This document shows positions 8,034-15,984 of a DNA stretch of 64,000 nt, piece by piece; position 1 is the first letter of the stretch, and the number at the start of each line of letters is the position of its first letter. The DNA lies in NCBI GenBank assembly GCA_037367405.1, contig JAZKJV010011400.1, positions 5,826,501-5,890,500 of the forward strand, in the 5' to 3' direction. Below the pieces are notes generated by a model that did not search any database, had not been told where the DNA came from, and saw nothing but the letters and a program-made list of their open reading frames with translations. The position numbers and the translations under genes are program-made. Source of the DNA: Ottelia alismoides (lineage: Eukaryota > Streptophyta > Magnoliopsida > Alismatales > Hydrocharitaceae).

Positions 8034-10904
8034 CTAAACCACTCGCCACTGAATGGTGAATAGTGGAGTGATCTTAGTTTTCTGACTCATTCGTTTTTGA
8101 AGGCCGTCGATCAGTTGGTCACGCTTTTCGGCGATTTGATCTTCAACTTGGAAAATCTGTTGTCTCTGTTTGCGCTGTTTCTTCTCAAGCGCAGTTATCT
8201 TTTGCTGTAGTTCGTTCTGCTCATCTAGGGTTGTTGCCAGCCTTGACTGGCGGCGAACTGCCTTGATCTGCGCCTTTGTGTCTGCTAGGTCTTTCTCTGC
8301 CGCATACACCATATCCTCTGCCCATTTTTCAAGCCGTTCTCTTTCTTCCGAGAAAAGACGGTTGTTGTCCTCCAACGACCCTGCAACCGCCGCATCAGCA
8401 TGGAGTTTTGTTTCTGCAAGGAGGCGATTTTTAGCGGACTCCGGCACTTCGTCCAAAGGAACGTAAGTTGCCGAGCAGTGGAACATTCGCTCACAGGTTT
8501 CTTGATCCAAAGACTTACCTGAATCGGTAAAAGCTGAGAACAAAAGATAGTCCTCTTGCTCGAATGAGTCGATTGTTAATCGTTGCAGGTTGAGCCATCC
8601 TGATTGGCCCTTGAGTGCCTCGACCATTGAGAGCTTTACGGGATAGTTGCTCACGTCAAAGGTAACTGAAGCTAGCGGAGCCGGACAATCCTTGCCAGCG
8701 TTAATTACCCATTCGCCAAGCGGGTGAGAAAGTCGATAAAGAAACTCTCCCGGAACATTTGGCTGTGACTTTGAGATTAAGTGATAGCGACCAGATTTGA
8801 ATTGGGGCTGCGGTGGCTGCTCCAAATCGAAAGCTAAATTCGTGTCATCGAAGGTTGCGTGCTGGGAAAGAATGAAGCGAGTTAGCGTCCAATAAAGTCT
8901 GCCTATGCGATCTAGGTTTGTTCGTGCATCACTGAGACGCATCTTTAGTCGCCCATGAACATCCTCGTCAAACTGCTCCATAAGCACTTTGCGAGTGTCG
9001 TCCATGCGTTCTTTGATGGAATCCTCCATTTCAGACTGAAGTTGCCTGAAAGCAGCGTCAATTTCGGAGGTTGATCGGCATTGTTGATAGATGGCCAAAA
9101 CACGGCGCTCAAAATCAACTCCTGACTCAATACTTCCTAGAACTTCATCCGACGCACCGAATACCCCGTTGAAGAGATTGAATTTTTCGGACAGCAGTTC
9201 GTGTACTCTTCGGTCTGCTTCGTTTCGCTCGTTAAGGAAATTGATGACCACGACATCATGCTTTTGACCGTAGCGATGGCATCGACCAATTCGCTGTTCA
9301 ATTCTCTGTGGGTTCCACGGCAGGTCATAGTTCAACACCAGTGAACAGAACTGAAGATTGACGCCTTCGGACGCAGCTTCAGTGGCGATCATCACAGTGG
9401 CATTGTCACGAAAATGTTCAATCAAGGCAGTGCGGCTATCAACTGGTCTTGAGCCAGTAACTCGACCTGTCGCTGTGTTGCGTTCAACCCACTTGTCAAT
9501 TACCTCACGAGATTGAGCATCGTTGTTGGTGCCATTGAACAAGACAATCTGGCCTGCGTACCCATTGGCTTCAAGGAAATTGCGCAGGTATTCTTGAGTG
9601 CGACGGGATTCCGTGAAAATCAATGCCTTGCGTTTGGCTCCCATCTTCTCCATTTCGGCGAAGCCAACATCCAGTGCTTTTTGCAGGGACCGACTCTTGG
9701 TGTCGATGCCTATGCTTGAAGCCCATTGAGCATAGCGAGAGAGTTCGGCAATCTCGGTTTCGAGGCACTTGCGATCAGGCTTTTGCTCATCAAACTCAGT
9801 ATCATTCGCTTCGTCATGCGTGTCGGCAAGAATCTCGTCCAGAATATCTTCTTCGATCTCCTCATTTTCGATCAGGTCTTCAGCAAGATGCTCCGGTATG
9901 CTTTGGCCGTCCCGAATCTGGGTGAGTCGATTCTTCATCGTCTCAAGAGTATTGGCGACGGCGTGAGACGAAGAGGCCAGGAGTTTGCGGAGGATGAGTG
10001 TCGTCAGGTGTCGTTGGCGCTTCGGAAATGCGTAAGTATTATCACGCATCAAATACTCAGAGACAGCTTCGTAGAGTTTTTGCTCGTCGTCGGTCGGATT
10101 GAATTTGAAGGTAAGCGGTCGTCGTTCTGTGTACTGGATGTATTCAATCACCTGTCTTCGGAGGGTCCGCTGACAAAAGTGTTGCAGTCGTTCTCTTAAT
10201 GCAGTGGTGTCGGACCCACTCGTGGCGTATTGGGAGCGAAATGCGTTAACATCTCCAAAGATCATGTCATCAAGGACAGTTGCCAAACCGAACAATTCGA
10301 GCAACGAGTTCTGTAAAGGCGTTGCGGTCAACAGAAGTTTGCGACGTTCCTCGACGGCCCATTTGATGTTTTGCCCCATCTTGTTGCTTGGGCGATATGC
10401 GTTTCGTAGCTTGTGAGCTTCGTCGATCACAACAAGATCATAGTCCACCGCTCGTATGTCCGCTCGCATCGTACTCGCAAAGTTCAACGACGTGACTACA
10501 ACACGGTCAGTAGAAAACGGGTTTGGATTTCCGTTTGCTTGCGATTGCCGGTATGTTTTCGCATCGAGGATAACATTGGGGATGTTGAACTTCTCTTCAA
10601 GTTCAAGACTCCACTGCTTTCTCAAACTTGCAGGGCAAATGACAATTAGCCGTCGCTTTCGTTCAGCCCAATACTGGCAAAGCACAAGACCAGCCTCGAT
10701 TGTCTTGCCAAGGCCAACTTCGTCAGCGAGCAAAACCCCTTTTGAAACAGGGTTTCTCAGAGCGAAAGCTGCAGCATCAATTTGATGCGGGTTGAGATCA
10801 ACGCAGGCATCGAATAACGCCATAGATAGACGATCACCACCGCCCGGACCATGCTGCCGGGTTAGTTCGTGAGCGAAGTATCGGGCGTGATACGGCGTTG
10901 TCAT
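8034..10904 (-). CDS. SNF2/RapA-like helicase of the defence operon
   Basis: A 956-residue SNF2-family ATPase. Motif I is LADEVGLGKTIEAG near residues 59-71, motif II is VVIDEAHKLRN near 158-168, motif III is LTATPLQNS near 192-200, and motif VI is QRIGRCHRYGQ near 537-547. An acidic stretch (about 340-375) interrupts the two helicase lobes, and a long charged coiled coil occupies roughly 850-930. The architecture resembles the SNF2 helicases of restriction-like systems such as DISARM DrmD. The ATG at 10904 is preferred; an in-frame TTG at 10949 would add 15 residues without clear support. It is the first gene of the minus-strand run and is transcribed away from the XRE regulator, which suggests shared control from the 107-nt intergenic region. 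Confidence 0.85.
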   Translation of the reverse strand: MTTPYHARYFAHELTRQHGPGGGDRLSMALFDACVDLNPHQIDAAAFALRNPVSKGVLLADEVGLGKTIEAGLVLCQYWAERKRRLIVICPASLRKQWSLELEEKFNIPNVILDAKTYRQSQANGNPNPFSTDRVVVTSLNFASTMRADIRAVDYDLVVIDEAHKLRNAYRPSNKMGQNIKWAVEERRKLLLTATPLQNSLLELFGLATVLDDMIFGDVNAFRSQYATSGSDTTALRERLQHFCQRTLRRQVIEYIQYTERRPLTFKFNPTDDEQKLYEAVSEYLMRDNTYAFPKRQRHLTTLILRKLLASSSHAVANTLETMKNRLTQIRDGQSIPEHLAEDLIENEEIEEDILDEILADTHDEANDTEFDEQKPDRKCLETEIAELSRYAQWASSIGIDTKSRSLQKALDVGFAEMEKMGAKRKALIFTESRRTQEYLRNFLEANGYAGQIVLFNGTNNDAQSREVIDKWVERNTATGRVTGSRPVDSRTALIEHFRDNATVMIATEAASEGVNLQFCSLVLNYDLPWNPQRIEQRIGRCHRYGQKHDVVVINFLNERNEADRRVHELLSEKFNLFNGVFGASDEVLGSIESGVDFERRVLAIYQQCRSTSEIDAAFRQLQSEMEDSIKERMDDTRKVLMEQFDEDVHGRLKMRLSDARTNLDRIGRLYWTLTRFILSQHATFDDTNLAFDLEQPPQPQFKSGRYHLISKSQPNVPGEFLYRLSHPLGEWVINAGKDCPAPLASVTFDVSNYPVKLSMVEALKGQSGWLNLQRLTIDSFEQEDYLLFSAFTDSGKSLDQETCERMFHCSATYVPLDEVPESAKNRLLAETKLHADAAVAGSLEDNNRLFSEERERLEKWAEDMVYAAEKDLADTKAQIKAVRRQSRLATTLDEQNELQQKITALEKKQRKQRQQIFQVEDQIAEKRDQLIDGLQKRMSQKTKITPLFTIQWRVV

Positions 10905-10932
10905 GAATTGTCTTTTCTGCGTCCTTTGGGTG

Positions 10933-10961
10933 TTGTCTGCCAAGTGCAAATATCTTACGAT
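10933..10961 (+). promoter_or_regulatory. Possible sigma70-type promoter in the divergent regulator/helicase intergenic region
   Basis: TTGTCT at 10933-10938 and TACGAT at 10956-10961 are separated by 17 bases. Each matches four of six positions of the -35/-10 consensus, and they lie about 50 nt upstream of the XRE gene start at 11012. The region between the divergent starts (10905-11011) is the natural operator site for the regulator. Assigned by eye only. Confidence 0.3.
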
Positions 10962-11011
10962 AATGGGGTGCGTCCAGCAACCAGCAGTTGTATTTGAGGA
11001 GCGACTTTACG

Positions 11012-11350
11012 ATGACCTTTGGTCAACGAGTTCGTGAGCTTCGTCATGCGAAGGAATGGAGCCTTCGTGATTTGGCCGAGAAAGTCGATGTTGGCTTCAC
11101 TTATTTGAGCCGGGTGGAGAACGAGCGTCTGAACTTTGGGGACTACCCATCGGACTCTTTAATCCACCGCCTTGCCGACGCATTGGAAGCAGATGAGGAA
11201 GAGTTGCTGATCTTAGCCAAGCGAGTTCCTGAGCCAGTGAAGCAGCGGTTCTTTCAACGACCAGATGTCTTCTGCGCAATTGCTAAGTGCGATGATAAGA
11301 CGTTGGACAAGTTGATGAACGCAATAAGTGGTGAGCGGGACGTAGAATGA
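11012..11350 (+). CDS. XRE-family (HTH) transcriptional regulator
   Basis: A 112-residue protein with a classical lambda-repressor-type helix-turn-helix at about residues 3-65 (FGQRVRELRHAKEWSLRDLA, then VGFTYLSRVENER), followed by a short C-terminal extension ending KLMNAISGERDVE. The ATG at 11012 is chosen, with GAGGAG about ten bases upstream; the frame is also open from a TTG at 10988. It is divergent from the helicase operon and heads a plus-strand set, its stop overlapping the next ATG (ATGA at 11347-11350). It most likely represses or times expression of the flanking restriction-like genes, as regulators in this position usually do; that role is inference. Confidence 0.85.
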   Translation: MTFGQRVRELRHAKEWSLRDLAEKVDVGFTYLSRVENERLNFGDYPSDSLIHRLADALEADEEELLILAKRVPEPVKQRFFQRPDVFCAIAKCDDKTLDKLMNAISGERDVE

Positions 11351-11469
11351 ACTCGATGCCACTGAAGTCACATCCCTACACAGTCTTGACTATTGAAGAC
11401 TTGCGACTTGATAACGGCTCTTCTTCCCAAGTGAGTTTCAATGCCGGGCAATTCAGATGGGAATCATAG
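11347..11469 (+). CDS. Small 40-codon ORF between regulator and methyltransferase; possible frameshifted N-terminus
   Basis: The ATG overlaps the regulator stop as ATGA, a coupling arrangement typical of real genes. The ORF encodes 40 residues ending NAGQFRWES, and its TAG lies 13 bases inside the methyltransferase ORF that begins at 11457 in another frame. The composition looks protein-like, and the methyltransferase ORF has no good ribosome-binding site of its own. The two may therefore be one gene split by a frameshift, or a leader peptide coupled to the next gene. I do not recognise the peptide. Confidence 0.45.
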   Translation: MNSMPLKSHPYTVLTIEDLRLDNGSSSQVSFNAGQFRWES

Positions 11470-12302
11470 CAGCTTCAGATGCTTATCTGGATGAGGTAAT
11501 GCTCATACAGCATCAGGCAATCATCACGGTGATGCACGGGAAGCTCGACGATCCGAGTGTTTCGGACTTTGGATGGCTTGACCTCGCATGTGGGCGTGGG
11601 CAGATCATCGGGCAACTCGAAAAAAACCTCTCTGATAATGCCCGAAGCAAGATTCGATATATGGGATACGATGGACAGCACGAAATGCTTTCGGCTGCGG
11701 AAGAAAAAGCAGAGTCCTTAAAGTTCAAATCGAATCAGTTCAAGGTAGGACTGCTCTCAGACTTTCCGACCTTAATCAACGAAAAGTTTGACCTGATTAC
11801 CTTTACAAATACTGTGCATGAAGTTGCTCCTGTTCAGATTGCGTCAATCATCGTCGAATCGTTGCTTCGGTTATCTACATCTGGGCTACTATTCGTGTAC
11901 GACATGGAGTCACTGCATAATAAACATCTGGAATTAGGGGCAGTAACTTGGACAAAATCAGAGGTTCAGGAACTTCTGCGTACTCTGTTTAATTCACTTG
12001 AGTTGACCTACTTGCCAACTGTAGCCCAGTGGAAGCACAACACTTGCAACGGATGGAATGCGCAGATTCATAGGGACTACATGAGTATTGATGACGCCAC
12101 TCTTCATGAAAGGAAAGATAGGGCTATAGACGCTGTACGAAGTAAAGTGGCTGAGTTGTTGAAACGAAAATTGGACGAATGTTGTCGTTCATTGAGCAGT
12201 CACACGAAACATAAGCCAGAGAATCAAGAGGAGGCGAGCGATATTCCCCGCCTACTTTATGATCTTTGGGGGTTGATTAGGGCTACGGAGGCTTTCAAAT
12301 GA
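11457..12302 (+). CDS. Class I SAM-dependent methyltransferase
   Basis: A 281-residue protein with motif I WLDLACGRGQIIGQLE near residues 41-56 and a Rossmann-type pattern after it (IRYMGYDGQ, then KFDLITFTNTVHEVAP). The HEVAP segment is typical of small-molecule or protein methyltransferases rather than DNA methyltransferases, since there is no DPPY/NPPY motif. The last third is helical and of unknown role. The gene ends in an ATGA overlap with the downstream TIR-like/Mrr gene, so the two are probably translated together. The start is uncertain because the frame is preceded by the overlapping 40-codon ORF that may belong to it. The substrate is unknown. Confidence 0.75.
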   Translation: MGIIAASDAYLDEVMLIQHQAIITVMHGKLDDPSVSDFGWLDLACGRGQIIGQLEKNLSDNARSKIRYMGYDGQHEMLSAAEEKAESLKFKSNQFKVGLLSDFPTLINEKFDLITFTNTVHEVAPVQIASIIVESLLRLSTSGLLFVYDMESLHNKHLELGAVTWTKSEVQELLRTLFNSLELTYLPTVAQWKHNTCNGWNAQIHRDYMSIDDATLHERKDRAIDAVRSKVAELLKRKLDECCRSLSSHTKHKPENQEEASDIPRLLYDLWGLIRATEAFK

Positions 12303-13096
12303 AGCGGATATTCGTTGCAGGCTCAATCAAGCTGACCGGCCATTCTTTTTTGCATGAACTAACTAGCGAAATGCAAAAACAAGGGTTTGAAGTTCTATCT
12401 ACGTTTGATGCTTACTCAGATTCGGATGTGCCGCTTATCGAAAGTATCCGTAGGTGTGGTTTTGTATTAGGGGTTGTCGCAGGAAATGATCCAAATGTGT
12501 TTTTTGAGATAGGCTTTGCAATGGGGGCGAGGAAGCCGGTGCTTTTAGTGTCAGCGCCGAATGTTACGCTGCCTTTCGATCTTCGATCCGTAAACTGCAT
12601 TATCGCTGAATCTCTGTCTGACGACACCATTATCCGGGTGATTGAACACCTTAAACACCACCAATTTTCAGAGGAATTAAATTTCACCGAAGGTCGCCAT
12701 TTTATGGAGGTTCTACGTTTGTTCAGGGATGATCCGAGGGAGTTCGATTCGGTTGATAGCGCAGAGTTTGAGCGTTGCGTAATGGAGTGGTTCATTCACA
12801 AAGGGGAAGCGGTAGACGCAGTTCAAGGTGCGAAAGACAGTGGGTATGATCTGGCAGTGAAGCGATTTAGAGGACAACGATCAACTCTAGTGGAGATTAA
12901 GAAGCAAAACATTAGCAGCAAGGTTTCAGTTGTACAGGTTCGGGCGTTACTTGGTGTTGTATACGCAGAAGGGGCTGACCATGGGATTCTGATCTCGGCT
13001 TCTGGTTTCACGAAGTCGGCGTATGAGTTTGCTGACCGATGTGAGCCACGAATCGAACTTTGGACTATGGACCAACTATTGGACTCAGTGGACTGA
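12299..13096 (+). CDS. Nucleoside-deoxyribosyltransferase/TIR-like domain fused to Mrr-type restriction endonuclease
   Basis: A 265-residue two-domain protein. Residues 1-120 have the flavodoxin-like fold pattern shared by nucleoside 2-deoxyribosyltransferases and TIR-like domains: RIFVAGSI at the start, then NDPNVFFEIGFAMGARKPVL with the candidate catalytic Glu at about residue 70. Residues 155-265 match the Mrr_cat nuclease fold: GYDLAV with D184, LVEIKKQ with E199 and K201, and a following VVQVRALLGV helix with Q213, completing D...ExK...Q. It is coupled to the methyltransferase by ATGA. The design suggests a nucleotide-binding or NAD-processing sensor driving a DNA nuclease, as in abortive-infection effectors. 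The folds are read from motifs; the mechanism is inference. Confidence 0.75.
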   Translation: MKRIFVAGSIKLTGHSFLHELTSEMQKQGFEVLSTFDAYSDSDVPLIESIRRCGFVLGVVAGNDPNVFFEIGFAMGARKPVLLVSAPNVTLPFDLRSVNCIIAESLSDDTIIRVIEHLKHHQFSEELNFTEGRHFMEVLRLFRDDPREFDSVDSAEFERCVMEWFIHKGEAVDAVQGAKDSGYDLAVKRFRGQRSTLVEIKKQNISSKVSVVQVRALLGVVYAEGADHGILISASGFTKSAYEFADRCEPRIELWTMDQLLDSVD

Positions 13097-13170
13097 CTAA
13101 TACGAAAAGGCTGTGAACCACTCCCGCACCACCTGCGTCTTTACCTTGGCCATTTCCCAAGGAGCTAATC

Positions 13171-14052
13171 ATGACCAACCGCCGTGAATTCCTTCAAGCC
13201 ACCGCAACACTCGCAGGGGCATCTCTCGTTCCCCACGAACTCTTTGCTTCCCCCACCCCCACCTTCCATTTCATCCAAACGACCACCCTCACCTCCTGGC
13301 CTGTCACCGATCCAGCTCAATGGTGTTTGGATCACAAGCATGATCCCATCCTTGAACGAGCCTTTGACGGTCTTTGTAACCTGTCCGTAAATGATGAGGA
13401 TCGCATCATCAGGCTTGTCGTAAGGCGTTGTGGATTGAACTTGGTTGATGTCCACTTAAACCAAGTAACGGTCCATCACTGGTCGGAGCAGCTTGCCGAT
13501 CTAGGACCGTTCTTCAATGCTCATCGGCTAACCAGTCCTGATGTCAAAGTCACTCTGGTTGATCGCAAAAAAGAAATCGCCACAAACAAAACTGGTGACG
13601 ACTTCCTGTACGGTCAACCAATCGACAAGGACTTCCCCGTTGAGCTATTCGTGAGCAAATGGAACAACCGATTCCATAAAGAAGCTGATGACAATCTAGC
13701 TGTACCAATGACCAATTCTGGGTTGGCATGGGATGGACTTGAATTGGGACAAATTCCCTGGTGCGCACTAAAGAGTGCATGGCAGCGGTCGCAATCAAAC
13801 TCATGCTTGAATTGCTCTGGCGCATCAATCCTGGTCAACTTTGGTTATCGTCAGGTAGGTGTCTTCAATCGAACTCCAAATTTCGTCAGCATTTGCCCCC
13901 AATGCCGGCGCTCATTCGTTGATGATTCGATCACGGATGTTGCTGGGTGGATGGCGGTGAATCTGGAAACAGATTTCTGTCCGATAGGGGAAGTGGTTTG
14001 GGGGAAGAGGGTGGAAAGTCCAGGGAAATATGGCTTACGAAATTCAGTATGA
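13171..14052 (+). CDS. Hypothetical protein with Tat-like signal and C4 zinc ribbon
   Basis: A 293-residue protein with a clear ribosome-binding site (AAGGAG) eight bases before the ATG. The N-terminus reads NRREFLQ followed by a hydrophobic stretch and LFASP, which looks like a twin-arginine export signal. Around residues 209-248 it has SCLNCSG and, after about 28 residues, CPQCRRSF, giving a CxxC...CxxC zinc-ribbon pattern. The middle part is not recognised. The 3' end overlaps the convergent RlmJ-like gene by nine bases. A Tat-exported zinc-ribbon protein within an island of cytoplasmic nucleic-acid enzymes is unexpected; the RRxFL may be fortuitous and the protein cytoplasmic. Confidence 0.6.
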   Translation: MTNRREFLQATATLAGASLVPHELFASPTPTFHFIQTTTLTSWPVTDPAQWCLDHKHDPILERAFDGLCNLSVNDEDRIIRLVVRRCGLNLVDVHLNQVTVHHWSEQLADLGPFFNAHRLTSPDVKVTLVDRKKEIATNKTGDDFLYGQPIDKDFPVELFVSKWNNRFHKEADDNLAVPMTNSGLAWDGLELGQIPWCALKSAWQRSQSNSCLNCSGASILVNFGYRQVGVFNRTPNFVSICPQCRRSFVDDSITDVAGWMAVNLETDFCPIGEVVWGKRVESPGKYGLRNSV

Positions 14053-14844
14053 GAGTGAAATGTGCAAGTCGAGTTTCCGACCGTTTGCAGTCTTACCAGA
14101 AAAAATCTTTTCGAGGGAGACGGCAATTTCAGTTGCCTTTAGCATACCATCGGCACCTATTCCCTTCAGCGTCATTCCCGCTCCCTTCATGTCCTGACCA
14201 GCCCATCCTCCCTGTCGTTGCTTGTGGTCTGAGAACTCTAGCTCGATGTGAGGTAAGCCGTTTGTTTGCTGCCAATCACGGTATGAATAAGAATCATTCG
14301 ATAATGGATACCATACGATAACTTTCTGTTCACGCTCGACCAGTTCCCTCACTTTTGCAAACTCATTATCTCCTTTCCAGTATGGATCGCAAAAGACAAG
14401 CCTCTCCTTCGTAAGGATGTCGTTTGTGATGGAGTAGCCATCGCCCTTTGTAACTTCGATTTTGGGCTGGCCTTGGTATGTTGCAATCTGTTCGTCACAG
14501 ATGTCTCTGCCGACTACTCTTACAATCTTTTTGGCGATTGACTGGACGAGACAAATAGAGCCAGGGTAATACTCCAAGGAAGTAGCATTACTAAGTTGCT
14601 TTCCGTAATTTCCAAGTACCGTGTAATGATCTGGTTGAATCATCCCAATACCCCAAGCCCGTTCTCCTGACCAATCGCCCCTCTGGTTTTTCAGAGACTC
14701 TAACGAATAGTTGTAGAATCCTGCGTGGGTTTCAACGTAGGTCCAGGTATCCGTGCGACTATCAAAATCCGCAACAACTTCCGACAAGATTGCGTGTTTG
14801 ATTATGTCGCCGATGTTTCCGGCATTCTTTCTCTGGTCCGCCAT
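14044..14844 (-). CDS. RlmJ/ComJ-like (DUF519) adenine methyltransferase family protein
   Basis: A 266-residue protein. The N-terminal NAGNIGDIIKHAILSEVV, then YVETHAGFYNY and EYYPGS, mirror the AGNFADVxKH, DTHAG and YPGSP signatures of RlmJ, the 23S rRNA A2030 N6-methyltransferase. The catalytic motif appears as LVFCDPYWKGD near residues 168-178, where RlmJ has IDPPYE, so the second Pro of DPPY is replaced by Tyr. Together with the island location and the HNH endonuclease gene 12 nt upstream, this suggests it may be a repurposed DNA or RNA methyltransferase and not the housekeeping rRNA enzyme. Family assignment is good; the substrate is unknown. Confidence 0.7.
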   Translation of the reverse strand: MADQRKNAGNIGDIIKHAILSEVVADFDSRTDTWTYVETHAGFYNYSLESLKNQRGDWSGERAWGIGMIQPDHYTVLGNYGKQLSNATSLEYYPGSICLVQSIAKKIVRVVGRDICDEQIATYQGQPKIEVTKGDGYSITNDILTKERLVFCDPYWKGDNEFAKVRELVEREQKVIVWYPLSNDSYSYRDWQQTNGLPHIELEFSDHKQRQGGWAGQDMKGAGMTLKGIGADGMLKATEIAVSLEKIFSGKTANGRKLDLHISLSY

Positions 14845-14856
14845 TACTTAGTTTCC

Positions 14857-15915
14857 TCACGCTGCAAAAAACTTCTCCCAAGCTGGATCAAGATGCTTCA
14901 GCACCTTCTCCATGACCCACACTTGGCCGTTTGATTTTTCCGTTTGCTGATACATCCACTTAGCGACCTTCATCGAAGCGACTAAATCACACGGCAATGC
15001 AGACGCAACCAATCGTTCCTGAAGTTCAACCTTGTGTTCCTGGTTTCGATCTAGCCAAGCCTCAAGGTGACGTTCTGCTGCAAGAAAATCAGACTTCGCA
15101 TTGTTGCACTTGTCATGAGCCAACACAAAGTTGTGTCCTAGATCAGCAGGGAATCGTGACCAAGGGATGAAGTGATCCACTTGTGATTGCTGCGTAAGTG
15201 ACTTCTGGCAATAGAGGCAAGTGCCTTTCTGGACATCCATCAAAATTGGTCGATAGGCATCAAGGCAAGCTCTTTCATTGCCAAACAGAAACGATCCAAG
15301 GTCCGTGATGTTACCGAGCTTGTTGGCGTTCAACTTCTGAACAAACCTAACCCATGCACCCTCGATCAGATCACGAATGAGTTCGTAGAAGGCACGCAAA
15401 CAGTAGCTCACTCCTGGTTTGAGTGTGATCTTGGTTCCTTTACCCACATTGTCGTACAAAACCTCCAATGATTCATTGCCAACAGTTTGGAGCTTCCAAA
15501 GAGGCATTGTTCGGACAACAGTATCAACTTCAGCAACTAGATCACGCCAATGTTCAGGTGATCCTTGCTTGAGACGAAATAGCGATCCACCAAACTCCTG
15601 TTGAGATTCAGCAATCTTTGCGATGATAGCGGCTTGTTTGCCAGTGTTCTGCTGGAGAATCAACCCAGAACTTTGACCACCAACAGGAAATGGTCGGGAC
15701 TGTCGCCAATACAATTCAACGAACTTGGCAGCGATGTCTTTGGTCGATAGCTCCAATGGCGAACCCGAATCATCACCTTTCAGAACTGCAAGATCAGCCA
15801 AGGCATGAACCAAAGCGAACTTGTAGCTGGCCACGAACAAGCCTTCAGATAGCAACCTTTGCATGTTGCGCAGAAATAGAACCTGTTCTTCTGGAGTTGG
15901 TAAGGGCCAAGTCAT
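14857..15915 (-). CDS. HNH endonuclease
   Basis: A 352-residue protein with a C-terminal HNH/beta-beta-alpha-metal nuclease: CLYCQKSLTQQSQVDHFIPW near residues 226-245, then GHNFVLAHDKCNNAKSD. This supplies the CxxC zinc knuckle, the catalytic His in VDHF, and the NxxxxH and CNxxKSD residues of the McrA/HNH family. The N-terminal 220 residues have no recognised domain and may be a DNA or target-recognition part. It lies between the NADAR gene (about 70 nt upstream) and the RlmJ-like methyltransferase (12 nt downstream), all on the minus strand, so the three could form one unit. It probably cuts invading DNA. Confidence 0.8.
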   Translation of the reverse strand: MTWPLPTPEEQVLFLRNMQRLLSEGLFVASYKFALVHALADLAVLKGDDSGSPLELSTKDIAAKFVELYWRQSRPFPVGGQSSGLILQQNTGKQAAIIAKIAESQQEFGGSLFRLKQGSPEHWRDLVAEVDTVVRTMPLWKLQTVGNESLEVLYDNVGKGTKITLKPGVSYCLRAFYELIRDLIEGAWVRFVQKLNANKLGNITDLGSFLFGNERACLDAYRPILMDVQKGTCLYCQKSLTQQSQVDHFIPWSRFPADLGHNFVLAHDKCNNAKSDFLAAERHLEAWLDRNQEHKVELQERLVASALPCDLVASMKVAKWMYQQTEKSNGQVWVMEKVLKHLDPAWEKFFAA

Positions 15916-15984
15916 TGGTTAATCAATTAGACGGCAAGGTGATGTGACGATTGAGCTATTTTACCCTGCCGTTGATTCAATTGC

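Noticed and set aside
1..10904. DISARM system
   Set aside because: An SNF2 helicase and methyltransferase are present, but no DrmA (DUF1998 helicase), DrmB or DrmC (phospholipase D-like) protein is seen. A type III Res-like subunit and a GHKL ATPase are present in their place.
1..10904. BREX system
   Set aside because: No PglZ alkaline-phosphatase-like protein, BrxC-type ATPase or BrxL protease is visible.
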